NCBI RefSeq assembly: GCF_003590095.1
Contig: NC_039488.1
Span: 14,074,001 to 14,138,000 of the forward strand
DNA length: 64,000 nucleotides
From: Trichoplusia ni
Taxonomy: Eukaryota; Arthropoda; Insecta; Lepidoptera; Noctuidae
Reading direction: 5' to 3'
Position 1 is the stretch's first letter. Each line of letters begins with the position of its first letter. The notes beneath the pieces are model-generated. The model made no database searches. It was given only the letters and a program-made list of their open reading frames with translations, and was not told the DNA's origin. Of this stretch, positions 24,801 through 36,467 are shown one piece after another. The translations under genes and the position numbers were made by a program.

Positions 24801-27800
24801 CCGTAGTTTCTAGCATAGCATAGCTCGGAATAGTCGATATCAAGGTGATCCGTGAGTTTTGTTATTTTTCGTTTCTCGAGGCGCGTAGCAAACTTAGGTC
24901 GGCGTAGCTCGGTGAAACTCCAAAAGTCGATATCGCGGAAATCGCGTTGTTTTAACGTTTTTCCGTAGTTTCTAGCATAGCATAGCTCGGAATAGTCGAT
25001 ATCAAGGTGATCCGTGAGTTTTGTTATTTTTCGTTTCTCGAGGCGCGTAGCACTACTTAGGTCGGCGTAGCTCGGTGAAACTCCAAAAGTCGATATCGCG
25101 GAAATCGCGTTGTTTTAACGTTTTCCGTAGTTTCTAGCATAGCATAGCTCGAATAGTCGATATCAAGGTGATCCGTGAGTTTTGTTATTTTCGTTTCTCG
25201 AGGCGCGTAGCACTACTTAGGTCGGCGTAGCTCGGTGAAACTCCAAAAGTCGATATCGCGGAAATCGCGTTGTTTTAACGTTTTCCGTAGTTTCTAGCAT
25301 AGCATAGCTCGAATAGTCGATATCAAGGTGATCCGTGAGTTTTGTTATTTTTCGTTTCTCGAGGGCGCGTAGCAAGACTTAGGTCGGCGTAGCTCGGTGA
25401 AACTCCAAAAGTCGATATCGCGGAAATCGCGTTGTTTTAACGTTTTCCGTAGTTTCTAGCATAGCATAGCTCAGAATAGTCGATATCAAGGTGATCCGTG
25501 AGTTTTGTTATTTTTCGTTTCTCGAGGCGCGTAGCAAGACTTAGGTCGGCGTAGCTCGGTGAAACTCCAAAAGTCGATATCGCGGAAATCGCGTTGTTTT
25601 AACGTTTTCCGTAGTTTCTAGCATAGCATAGCTCGGAATAGTCGATATCAAGGTGATCCGTGAGTTTTGTTATTTTTCGTTTCTCGAGGTGCGTAGCACT
25701 ACTTAGGTCGGCGTAGCTCGGTGAAACTCCAAAAGTCGATATCGCGGAAATCGCGTTGTTTTAACGTTTTCCGTAGTTTCTAGCATAGCATAGCTCGGAA
25801 TAGTCGATATCAAGGTGATCCGTGAGTTTTGTTATTTTTCGTTTCTCGAGGCGCGTAGCACAACTTAGGTCGGCGTAGCTCGGTGAAACTCCAAAAGTCG
25901 ATATCGCGGAAATCGCGTTGTTTTAACGTTTTCCGTAGTTTCTAGCATAGGCATAGCTCGAATAGTCGATATCAAGGTGATCCGTGAGTTTTGTTATTTT
26001 TCGTTTCTCGAGGGCGTAGCACTACTTAGGTCGGCGTAGCTCGGTGAAACTCCAAAAGTCGATATCGCGGAAATCGCGTTGTTTTAACGTTTTCCGTAGT
26101 TTCTAGCATAGCATAGCTCGAATAGTCGATATCAAGGTGATCCGTGAGTTTTGTTATTTTTCGTTTCTCGAGGCGCGTAGCACTACTTAGGTCGGCGTAG
26201 CTCGGTGAAACTCCAAAAGTCGATATCGCGGAAATCGCGTTGTTTTAACGTTTTCCGTAGTTTCTAGCATAGCATAGCTCGAATAGTCGATATCAAGGTG
26301 ATCCGTGAGTTTTGTTATTTTTCGTTTCTCGAGGCGCGTAGCAAACTTAGGTCGGCGTAGCTCGGTGAAACTCCAAAAGTCGATATCGCGGAAATCGCGT
26401 TGTTTTAACGTTTTCCGTAGTTTCTAGCATAGCATAGCTCAAAATAGTCGATATCAAGGTGATCCGTGAGTTTTGTTATTTTTCGTTTCTCGAGCGCGTA
26501 GCAACACTTAGGTCGCGTAGCTCGGCGAAACTCCAAAGTCGATATCGCGGAAATCGCGTTGTTTTAACGTTTTCCGTAGTTTCTAGCATAGCATAGCTCA
26601 AATAGTCGATATCAAGGTGATCCGTGAGTTTTGTTATTTTCGTTTCTCGAGGCGCGTAGCAACACTTAGGTCGGCGTAGCTCGGTGAAACTCCAAAAGTC
26701 GATATCGCGGAAATCGCGTTGTTTTAACGTTTTCCGTAGTTTCTAGCATAGCATAGCTCAAATAGTCGATATCAAGGTGATCCGTGAGTTTTGTTATTTT
26801 TCGTTTCTCGAGGCGCGTAGCACTACTTAGGTCGGCGTAGCTCGGTGAAACTCCAAAAGTCGATATCGCGAAATCGCGTTGTTTTAACGTTTTCCGTAGT
26901 TTCTAGCATAGCATAGCTCGGAATAGTCGATATCAAGGTGATCCGTGAGTTTTGTTATTTTCGTTCTCGAGGCCGTAGCACTACTTAGGTCGCGTAGCTC
27001 GTGAAACTCCAAAAGTCGATATCGCGGAAATCGCGTTGTTTTAACGTTTTCCGTAGTTTCTAGCATAGCATAGCTCAAAAGTCGATATCAAGGTGATCCG
27101 TGAGTTTTGTTATTTTTCGTTTCTCGAGGTGCGTAGCAACGACTTAGGTCGGCGTAGCTCGGTGAAACTCCAAAAGTCGATATCGCGGAAATCGCGTTGT
27201 TTTAACGTTTTCCGTAGTTTCTAGCATAGCATAGCTCAAAATAGTCGATATCAAGTGATCCGTGAGTTTTGTTATTTTTCGTTCTCGAGGCGTAGCAACA
27301 CTTAGGTCGGCGTAGCTCGGTGAAACTCCAAAAGTCGATATCGCGGAAATCGCGTTGTTTTAACGTTTTCCGTAGTTTCTAGCATAGCATAGCTCAAAAT
27401 AGTCGATATCAAGGTGATTCCGTGAGTTTTGTTATTTTCGTTTCTCGAGGGCGTAGCAAACTAAGGTCGGCGTAGCTCGGCGAAACTCCAAAAAGTCGAT
27501 ATCGCGGAAATCGCGTTGTTTTAACGTTTTCCGTAGTTTCAAGCATAGCATAGCTCGAAATAGTCGATATCAAGGTGATTCGTGAGTTTTGTTATTTTTT
27601 CGTTCTCGAGGTGCGCGTAGCATACTTAGGTCGGCGTAGCTCGGTGAAACTCCAAAAGTCGATATCGCGGAAATCGCGTTGTTTTAACGTTTTCCGTAGT
27701 TTCTCAGCATAGCATAGCTCGAAAAGTCGATATCAAGGTGATCCGTGAGTTTTGTTATTTTTTCGTTTCTCGAGGCGCGTAGCAAGACTTAGGTCGGCGT

Positions 27801-28071
27801 AGCTTCGGTGAAACTCCAAAAGTCGATATCGCGGAAATCGCGTTGTTAACGTTTTCCGTAGTTTCTAGCATAGCATAGCTCGAAAGTCGATATCAAGGTG
27901 ATCCGTGAGTTTTGTTATTTTTCGTTTCTCGAGGCGCGTAGCATAAGATCTTAGGTCGGCGTAGCTCGGTGAAACTCCAAAAGTCGATATCGCGGAAATC
28001 GCGTTGTTTTAACGTTTTCCGTAGTTTCTAGCATAGCATTAGCTCAAAATAGTCGATATCAAGGTGATCCG

Positions 28072-29071
28072 NNNNNNNNNNNNNNNNNNNNNNNNNNNNN
28101 NNNNNNNNNNNNNNNNNNNNNNNNNNNNNNNNNNNNNNNNNNNNNNNNNNNNNNNNNNNNNNNNNNNNNNNNNNNNNNNNNNNNNNNNNNNNNNNNNNNN
28201 NNNNNNNNNNNNNNNNNNNNNNNNNNNNNNNNNNNNNNNNNNNNNNNNNNNNNNNNNNNNNNNNNNNNNNNNNNNNNNNNNNNNNNNNNNNNNNNNNNNN
28301 NNNNNNNNNNNNNNNNNNNNNNNNNNNNNNNNNNNNNNNNNNNNNNNNNNNNNNNNNNNNNNNNNNNNNNNNNNNNNNNNNNNNNNNNNNNNNNNNNNNN
28401 NNNNNNNNNNNNNNNNNNNNNNNNNNNNNNNNNNNNNNNNNNNNNNNNNNNNNNNNNNNNNNNNNNNNNNNNNNNNNNNNNNNNNNNNNNNNNNNNNNNN
28501 NNNNNNNNNNNNNNNNNNNNNNNNNNNNNNNNNNNNNNNNNNNNNNNNNNNNNNNNNNNNNNNNNNNNNNNNNNNNNNNNNNNNNNNNNNNNNNNNNNNN
28601 NNNNNNNNNNNNNNNNNNNNNNNNNNNNNNNNNNNNNNNNNNNNNNNNNNNNNNNNNNNNNNNNNNNNNNNNNNNNNNNNNNNNNNNNNNNNNNNNNNNN
28701 NNNNNNNNNNNNNNNNNNNNNNNNNNNNNNNNNNNNNNNNNNNNNNNNNNNNNNNNNNNNNNNNNNNNNNNNNNNNNNNNNNNNNNNNNNNNNNNNNNNN
28801 NNNNNNNNNNNNNNNNNNNNNNNNNNNNNNNNNNNNNNNNNNNNNNNNNNNNNNNNNNNNNNNNNNNNNNNNNNNNNNNNNNNNNNNNNNNNNNNNNNNN
28901 NNNNNNNNNNNNNNNNNNNNNNNNNNNNNNNNNNNNNNNNNNNNNNNNNNNNNNNNNNNNNNNNNNNNNNNNNNNNNNNNNNNNNNNNNNNNNNNNNNNN
29001 NNNNNNNNNNNNNNNNNNNNNNNNNNNNNNNNNNNNNNNNNNNNNNNNNNNNNNNNNNNNNNNNNNNNNNN
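28072..29071. other. Assembly gap of exactly 1000 N
   Basis: The round size implies a scaffold gap of unknown true length. It separates satellite from single-copy sequence, so the real edge of the array and an unknown number of monomers are missing. Confidence 0.99.
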
Positions 29072-29536
29072 ACTTTCTAAAAGAACGTGATCTATACGCT
29101 ATAAGTCATGTACTTTCGGAAGTTTTTTTTGTTAAATCAAAGTTAGTCTAATCGTAGAGGCTACCACCTAATTCATTTTTAAAGGTTTTCAATTTTTTTT
29201 TGTGTAGATCGGTATCGGCCCGGGTTTTCCAGACACCCAGACAGATCATGTCTTTGAAGAAGACAAGTAAAAGATATCATACAATAATTGTACATAAATA
29301 GATAATTTCAATATGATTCTGTAATCAGACTATCAACTCCTCCGAAGGCTACAAGCACGATCAAATTGAATACACGTCCAAAACTAAATCGTTCCAAGAA
29401 AATAAAAGCTATTAATTAAACTGAAACAAGCCTTTATTATTTTAGGTTTGATTAATAGAAAAGTTGAATAAAGCGACGTTATTGCTCAAATTAGATCAGA
29501 CAAAGCCTGAGGCTAGAGATAGGGTTGTCACTAAAT
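29072..29536. other. Unique sequence after the gap, nothing recognised
   Basis: AT-rich sequence with no satellite monomer, no long reading frame and no recognised repeat. Confidence 0.6.
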
Positions 29537-29545
29537 ACATAACAT
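29537..29545. repeat. Target site duplication of the LINE, left copy
   Basis: ACATAACAT lies next to the poly-T run (29548-29559) and is repeated at 31066-31074 beyond the truncated 5' end. Confidence 0.85.
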
Positions 29546-31065
29546 AATTTTTTTTTTTTAATCAATTACAAGGGTGAAAAACCAATTACAGCAATAAAAA
29601 AATATACATTATACAAATTTAAACATTAAACAAATTAGAATATAAATAAAAAAAACATAAAAACAAAACACTTTCATAAATTTATCTCACAGTACTTCAG
29701 GCATACCGACAAAATCTTCGGCCATACATCCGCAAACAGATCAGCTGTTGGATTAAGATCCAAGAGATTATTAAGCACAGCTAGAGTGCGTGGGATTGGC
29801 GACTTAGCACGTGCCACCGTACGACATGCAGGTACGGCAAAGAGTCTGTGCTTTTTGCCCCTGCAGTATTTATCTGGGACATAAACGCTCGCCAGCTCCT
29901 TTAGCAGATCAGGAGCATCGATAGTACCACGGAGTGTCTTACAAGCTATTGCAAGCTGATCTCGTGCTCGCCTTACGTTCAGCGAGTTATAACCGAGGCA
30001 GCCCAGTAGGAATTTAGTCGGATAGAGATATGGATAGTACCCGTATTCTTGCTTATATAAGTGCCTAAGGAAGGCCTTTTGGACTTTTTCTTATAAAAGT
30101 GCATAGGTACTTTCATGTGGATTCCACACACACGAGCTGGTTTCCAGCTTACTACGTACGAGTGCATTGAAAACAATTTATTAAAATGATCAGTACGAAA
30201 ATCACGGCAGTTGCGAAGAACAAAGCCTAACCTTTGGTAGGATTGTTTAGCTACCGAGACCATATGATCGTGGAAGGTAAGCTTTCGATCAAATGTGACT
30301 CCCAGGTCTTTCATGGCTGTAGACTTCGTGATAGCAGTATTGTTTAAATGATATTCAAAGTTAACAGGGTGCCTCATTCGCCCGAATGTCATAGCGAAGC
30401 ATTTGGAAGGATTAAACTCCATCTCGTTGTCAACGCTCCACTTGTAAATTGCATCGATATCTTGCTGTAGTGCGAAACTATCGCGTTCTGATTTAATTTC
30501 CAAGTACAGTTTTAAGTCATCAGCGTATAAGAGGCATCTTGCATGAACCAGGACTTGGGGTAGATCGTTGATCATAATAAGAAATAAAAGAGGCCCCAGG
30601 ATGGAACCTTGACTCACACCGGAACGCGTTGTTATAGGTGTCTGACACGTACGCACCTAGCCTAACAAACTGTTGTCGATCACGTAAATAATCTGCAAAC
30701 AGGCGGAGGAGAGATGGTGAAAAACCTATTTTGCTAAGCTTCCTTAGTAGCGCGTCATTGTTAACCCTATCAAATGCCTTCCGGAAGTCGAAGTACAGTA
30801 CGTCTACTTGACGTCCGCGATCTAAACTAGACGAGATATAGTCAACAAGTGTCAGAAGATTTGTGTCAACAGACCTTTTACTTCTGAAACCATGCTGCTC
30901 ATTACAAAGATACTTATTCATTTGTTCGTATATGCCATTGTGGAGGAAGTTTTCGAAGACCTTAGCTGGGGAGGATAGAATAGCGATTGGGCGGTATTCT
31001 TCGACGCAACTTTTGTTTTTGGTTTTAGGGATAGGTGTTACTCTAGAGACTTTCCATTCAGAAAG
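29546..31065 (-). mobile_element. 5'-truncated non-LTR retrotransposon (jockey/CR1-like)
   Basis: About 1.5 kb on the minus strand. It starts inside the reverse transcriptase domain, runs through the C-terminal tail to a stop codon at 29674-29676, a short 3' untranslated part and a 12-base A tail (plus-strand T run 29548-29559). It is flanked by the 9-bp duplication ACATAACAT. These are the marks of target-primed integration with early termination of cDNA synthesis. The endonuclease and any ORF1 are absent. Confidence 0.9.
29674..31065 (-). pseudogene. Reverse transcriptase fragment of a LINE, frameshifted
   Basis: Pieces in different frames together give a non-LTR reverse transcriptase. The first has WKVSRVTPIPKTKNK, EEYRPIAILSSPAKVFE, GFRSKRS and the palm motif DFRKAFDRV. 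The second, after a frame change near 30630-30645, has GVSQGSILGPLLF and the catalytic YADDLKLY. A second frame change near 30165 leads to the C-terminal tail (SKLETSSCVWNPHES, LGCLGYNSLNVRRARDQL), which is broken by a TAA at 30091-30093 and ends at a normal stop at 29674-29676. So there are at least two frameshifts and one premature stop. The motif order fits the jockey/CR1 group; the exact clade is not settled. No active protein is expected. Confidence 0.9.
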
Positions 31066-31074
31066 ACATAACAT
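31066..31074. repeat. Target site duplication of the LINE, right copy
   Basis: ACATAACAT, identical to 29537-29545, abuts the truncated 5' end of the element. Confidence 0.85.
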
Positions 31075-31919
31075 TTTTTTCAATTGCACTTAAATTAATA
31101 ATGCTCAAATTAACAGTAAGGGAATGTTATTATTTCCTGCCAGAGCCTCTATTTACAGTGGCCTATGAATAAATGAAAATTGGATAAATTGGTACAATTC
31201 GTATTATTCTTAGAATTTTGCCAACACAATAATTAAAAAAAATTCGAACACAACATCAAAACTCTCTGTCAATACCATGTATCTCTTTGTAAATAGCAGA
31301 ATCGAGGGATAAAAATGCAAATGTAGATCGGCAATCATTCGGACTATTTGAAATTTGAACACCGCCGCCGCGCAGCCGGGAAATTCTTCTTTTCCAGGCC
31401 TTTTCCTGCCCTGATTTTTTCCTTGTATGATTAATTGGATATTGAATACTTGTTGTTTTTCATTAGGTGTCCGAGACATTAGGGTTTCTTGTATTGTAGT
31501 CAGAATAAAAAAATAAAACTTCACACTTCTGACAACCCTGGCTATGAGTGGGTAGTTAAATAAAGTCTCAACTAAAGATATCCATTTAAAACAGCTCTTA
31601 TATTGAGAATGTCGGATAATTATAGTCAAGTCTTTTAAATCAAGTATTGCTTTCAAATATTCGAATATTGCTTCACGGTTGCTATTTTGGAATGTTAGGA
31701 TAGTCACAAGCATTCCTCGTTTTACGTCACACGGAAATGGTTCATACCTTCATACATAGATGGATGTGCGCGAGGCTAATATTCTTATATGGTAAACGCC
31801 TATTCAAGTGAGTTGTTAGTCATCGTAAAACTTGTTTAGAAACAACTGCATTTGTGAGACATATTGTTTTGTTGGATCGTTAAGATTGTATTTTTTGTTA
31901 GGGTTGTCCTAGCTCTGAA
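31075..31919. other. Unique AT-rich sequence, no supported gene
   Basis: This holds a 167-codon open frame on the minus strand (31210-31713) with no recognisable domain and strongly AT-driven composition (many F, I, L, K). A short GC-rich patch lies near 31362-31430. Nothing else is recognised. Confidence 0.5.
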
Positions 31920-32041
31920 GGGTAAAAAATCGGAACCCTACTAAGTCTCCGCTGTTTGTTCGTCTGTTGCTCAAATGCATCTCATGAAGCGTGATAGCTA
32001 GATAGTTGAGATGTTGTTAGATGATGTACAGAAATAAAATA
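31920..32041 (-). repeat. Dispersed repeat fragment (GGAACCCT / CATCTCATGA type)
   Basis: Phrases such as CGGAACCCTACTAAG, TCGTCTGTTGC, and GTGATAGCTAGATAGTTGA match a repeat also seen at 43121-43418 and 59389-59592 in this window. The family is common in moths and butterflies as far as I recall. Diverged and partial; orientation is arbitrary relative to the copy at 43121. Confidence 0.6.
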
Positions 32042-33424
32042 AACATCGAAGTTAAACAAAGATTCGTACGTTCACTGACTAGTTTTTGCTAGAATGTATT
32101 ACTTAAGCCTTAGTACGAAAACCTCAAAATTTGCGAGTCCTTCTCGCATTTAGAATGTGTTTTCGTCAAACAGCGACAAGAAAGGACCTCGTAGGTCATC
32201 CGTTGAAGCAGTCAAAGTCATCAGATTAGCTAGATAGATTTAAAAAAGGGTCGCATAGCCCTCATCGCTGTGGTGGGTGATCATTTGTATCCGATACTTT
32301 TCTTCCGTGGCAAAGTCAGTTAAGCTTAATGTTTGAACTTTCAGCAGCTATTCTATGAATATAAAAAATGGTAACCATTGCTTTCATAAAAAAATCCTTT
32401 GGCTACGCCATTAAATCCTCGTTGAACACATACCTATGTTGATATGTGTATCATGGCATATCCACATATGAGTCGCATAATACAGTATTATACAAGAAAA
32501 ACACGGCCCACGTCCAATTATACGCGGACGTTGTTACAAGCCAAATTATATTTAAAATGGTCATACGCAGAAAAAAGAATAGATAAGTGCCAGTACTGCC
32601 TTCTTTGCCATTTATGTTACTTGTGGAGGGCTGACAAACAATGATAACACCATTTTTAAAATTCAAGTATGATTTGGGTAAATGTTTTGAATTATCGTCG
32701 TAAATGAGATATGGGCATTAGCGTCTAGTTGCCTAAATGAATTAATAAAAAAATCAATTATCATAAAGACGAGTCAAGCTTAGCTAACATCAGGTTTATG
32801 AATAGAATTTACTTCCAATATTAATTTAATGTCTTGTGCATCTTGTCTTTTAGTATCGACTTGCGTAATTCAATAACTCAGCTCTATTTTATAGTTAAAC
32901 CTCGACGATTACATTAGTAATAGGACGAATGTACTGAAACTTATTACTTTAAGGTGTTTGATTTGTAGCTATCGTTTGAAAACGTAAATAACAGCTTCCT
33001 CAAGTTTATGTCGGAGTATAAAACCATTTTACTAACGGCCTAACTTATATAACTCCTGTAAACATGTATCCTGTATTTGCAGTTTGTATTGCATTTAAAG
33101 GTATTTATTTGGATGAAAACTTTCAAGGAATGGACTTCTAATTATCACACAAAGTCTTTTCAAGCAGAGATTTTTAATACCAAGAAGATGACGGTGTCAG
33201 AATGATGGTATATTCTTTTGGTCAATTTGTAGACGTGATCTACGATGACATGTTATTCGACTCGTCATTCGGTTAGAGTTTATAAATTACCTGTAAACGC
33301 CTTTTTTATGTAACCTATTTGTGAATAACTGCAAAACTAAGGTCTCGCCGATTTAGGGCATATTATTGCAGTTGTTAAAGAGAGACGCCTACTCCTTGCA
33401 GTGCGCTGTCACAATTGTAATGAT
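32042..33424. other. Unique sequence, no supported gene
   Basis: AT-rich, with only short frames. A 35-codon open stretch at about 33176-33276 (plus) and a 71-codon one at 32451-32666 (minus) were examined and not accepted. Confidence 0.5.
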
Positions 33425-33710
33425 ATTACGAGTAGGTACAAGGGGCGACTACCTATCTGACCTCATCAACCCAGTTAACAAAACCAGTGGGCAAAACTAA
33501 ACCCCTTAGTAAGACTAGTCATCACACTTTCTCACTTCTGACTACCCGTAAAGACTGTCAAAGATATTAAATAAAAGCCGGGGCCAACAACTTAACGTGG
33601 CTCATGAAACAAAGAAACTTGTTGATACATAGATTAACCCATCCATGGACCGGCCGTATCAAGCATAACCTAACCTGTAATCGATCGATTTGTGAGTTGT
33701 AGCTTAACCA
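33425..33710 (-). repeat. Old copy of the 5S-rRNA-derived SINE
   Basis: On the minus strand this reads GGTTAGGTTATGCTTGATAC, then GGATGGGTTAAT, later CTTTGACAGTC, AACTGGGTTGATGAGGTC and AGATAGGTAGTCGCC. The order and wording match the well-preserved SINE at 36468-36817, with many substitutions, so this is an older insertion. The 3' part past the CCTTGTA phrase is no longer alignable by eye. Confidence 0.8.
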
Positions 33711-33785
33711 AGAGCTCCTTGATTATATCATTGTTATGTATAAAACTAATAATGTAGTTTTGTTCTTATAATTTATGATCTTTAC

Positions 33786-33878
33786 CAGACCGAGGCGTTC
33801 GTCCATTTTGCGTTTTTGCTCCCAGTGTTCACCGTTCTGTGTCATGATTTGAATGTTCTTTTTGACCGCTGTACTCAT
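33786..33878 (-). CDS. Orphan first-exon candidate, 31 codons, unknown gene
   Basis: On the minus strand a start codon in a good insect context (AAAACATG, at 33878) opens 31 codons beginning MSTAVKKNIQIM and ending KMDERLGL. A plausible donor CTG|GTAAAG follows at 33786/33785, splitting between codons. Amino-acid use is charged and balanced, unlike the AT-driven frames nearby, and GC content rises locally. I do not recognise the protein. No matching second exon was found by eye between here and the LINE at 31065, so it could be the first exon of a gene with distant exons, a remnant of a lost gene, or chance. Confidence 0.4.
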
Positions 33879-36450
33879 GTTTTACTTCAATTAAATTATG
33901 ATCATACTAATACTCTTATTTGGAGACTTTAATGTTTATGACTTAAGAAATTTGTTTCTTAAGCCGCTGATTTAAGATTTTGTTAAGTATTTACATGTTT
34001 AACGCTTTTAAAATAATAATGCCTGCTTGTAATTATCTCATTTGGGTTCAGGCATACTCCATTGTCGACAAGGGTTACGCGTTGAGCACCACGCTATCTC
34101 GCCGTGGATTGGCGATTTCTGATTCTAATATAACACAGTTCTTTCCTCCCGATCTTTACCTTCAGCGGATGAATTACTTTATATTTCTTCTCTATTCAAT
34201 GTAACTAGATTTAAAACTGCATAACGTTTCGAAACCCCCAAACGGTTTCAAATACGTTACCTTCTACTCAGTTGTCTCTTGTTGCCCATCAGTCAAATCA
34301 CACGTAGATACTAAAGAACGCAAGCAAGAAACCACAAACCAAAATATTTGAATTACGAAAAAACAAGCCATTCCTTGCACTCGCTGGAATTTAAATTCAG
34401 AATATAAAAAAAATAAACCAGCTATTGGTGTCAATTAACAGAATACCTTTTTAAGATTAATTGTCTCAGGAAGCCATTATGTCCTTTTAAAACTATAACT
34501 GTGATTACAACTGTCGCGTTTAATTGTACCGTATTTTGAACATGTATGTGTCTACGGATGTTGACATTAATACTCAGCAACTAGAAAATACGATGGGTGC
34601 CTTAATTTTATAAGAACTCATTAGTGATGTACGGTAGTTTAAGTATAATGCGATTTATGACGTCATTATAATTTACAGTGACTGCTTTCATTATAAAAAT
34701 TAATATTCGAAAAAAAAATCGAATTCGAAGATATAGTAATTTTCTGAAATTCGAAAAAAAAACGTATCGTTGGAATTGTTTAAAGAACTTTTTACAATTT
34801 TCTACTCCCTTTTTTCTTGATACCCTTCAAATCAAGCCTTTTAGCCTAGCCTAGTTTTAGCCTAATCGGTGGTCTGATGGATGTTGCTCTAGAGATCAGT
34901 CAAATAACTTAAAGTGGAGTTTTAATTATATATCTATCAACAAATCAAAGTTTCCACGCCTGATATAGTTAATTTAATTACATATGTATACAGTGTTAGC
35001 ATATCGTAACTACTATGTATGTGAACCAGTTATGTTAAACATGCAACATAAAACTATAAATTACACAAATGAACTGGACAATTATACATACATACAGAGA
35101 AATCTAAAATTATAAAATAATTCAGGTCCAGTATTTGTCGGCAAATGCCATAATCTGTAAGGAAAACACATATGCGTCGGAATTACAAATGAAATGTTTT
35201 CTCAAGCTTAACGCTTAGTTACACTCCATCAAGATATGCCTGATGTCCATTTGCAGGTAGAAAAGGACCAACTAGACTAAAGGTGCGTTTCCGTGTATTG
35301 TAATTGTGGCCGATCGCTGCTGCGCGCCCCTGTAAAGACAGAACAACCAAGCTTTAAGGTAAGATTGTCAACCAGGACGGTGATGGCCTACTATCACTTC
35401 TTGAACTAAGATTGTTCCTAAGCGAGGTCCACATATCCCAAAGCATGGAAGTTATAATGACTGAGTATAATGAACCTCGGCCAAATTGTAGATATAGTTT
35501 CCTTGGACATCAATCGTAAATTTGTGGAGGAAGTAAATTGTGTTAAAAAAAATATTGCAAAAAAAAATTTGACATGTGACACGGGCGTCTTTCACAGACC
35601 TCGGAAACGGTCTATCAGAATATTGGCGCACCTGCATTACATTTGAAACGCATGCACGGAATCGCACCTTAGCAACATCAAAATGATCGCGATGGCTCAG
35701 TGATTCGTGCGACTATTGTAATGTGTTGTTAATCATTATCTTTGTTGTTATTTTGTCACGGAGTTTCTGACTGGCAGATGTTTTTTAAAGTTAAGATATT
35801 TGTTTGATGGATTGATATTATGTTTTTATTTGTGAATTCTTCATCATAATCACGACCTAGGTTTTATTGGTGTAGCCTACGCTGTCTCATGGAGATATTT
35901 GAAGTATGAGGACTATATAGCTTTAATAAATACTATTATATTATTGTATCAAAGAGTTTTTTATGCAGTTGTGTAAGACTCATCTACGAGACCTATATGT
36001 ATGATAATGATAAAAATATCACATCAAAAATATATGTATATTTTTATTTACTCGAACCCTCCCACGCCAAATTTGTATTCTAGGAAACCACCTGACCTCC
36101 ACGGATATTCACAGCTCAAGGACTTAATATCGTTCAATACTTAACATTGTATTCATAAATTGTAATTTTATGTGCACATGTGGGCGGCCAGTAGACGCCA
36201 ATTTAGCGAATACCGACGTCGAATCGTCGACAATTTTAATAACATAATTTTCGATAAATTCTCCGCATAGCTAAGCTTCGCAGAGAACCTTTTTAAAGTG
36301 TGTACTAAATGTACTTAAGATAAACATTGTAGAGAATGTAGAGTATGAAGTGTTTTGTATCCGAACTAACATAGCAACAGTGTACAGTCCGTTTGTTCAT
36401 ATGATGTTCTCTGAAAATGTGAGTTAGATTTAAGGGAATTTCTACGAATC
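33879..36450. other. Unique sequence, nothing recognised
   Basis: AT-rich with no long frames. A slightly GC-richer stretch at 35281-35420 was checked and gave no recognisable product. Confidence 0.5.
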
Positions 36451-36467
36451 GTATAAGAATTATAAGC
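36451..36467. repeat. Target site duplication of the SINE, left copy
   Basis: GTATAAGAATTATAAGC, repeated exactly at 36818-36834 on the other side of the SINE. Confidence 0.93.

Larger units (their letters stand above)
11405..28071. repeat. Satellite DNA array, 162-bp monomer, right block
   Basis: This continues the same 162-bp satellite after the retrotransposon, about 103 further copies up to the assembly gap. Higher-order periods are visible: 1296 bp (eight monomers) over roughly 14.0-16.7 kb, marked by the GTTTCAACG variant at 14271 and 15567, and a 325-bp dimer repeated at 17835, 18160 and 18485. From about 21 kb the copies lose these diagnostic variants and instead show scattered one-base deletions and insertions, mostly in homopolymers. 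The right edge is hidden by the gap; the first sequence after the gap is not satellite. Confidence 0.97.

Noticed and set aside
1..28071. Many 60-101-codon frames inside the satellite on both strands
   Set aside because: They repeat with the monomer, exist because the period is a multiple of three, and show no domain, start context or splice signals.
1..28071. TTAGG words once per monomer, as possible telomere repeat
   Set aside because: Only single TTAGG words occur every 162 bp; insect telomeres are uninterrupted (TTAGG)n runs.
1..28071. Regular spacing of repeats as a CRISPR array
   Set aside because: Whole 162-bp units are conserved with no unique spacers, and the surroundings are eukaryotic.
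28064..29080. A 338-codon open frame on the plus strand
   Set aside because: It consists almost entirely of the 1000-N gap and contains no real sequence.
31210..31713. A 167-codon minus-strand frame
   Set aside because: AT-driven composition, no domain recognised, no splice or promoter context; length alone is not enough.
33176..33276. A plus-strand stretch reading YSFGQFVDVIYDDMLFDSSF
   Set aside because: Looks protein-like but is only about 35 codons between stops, with no homology I can name.
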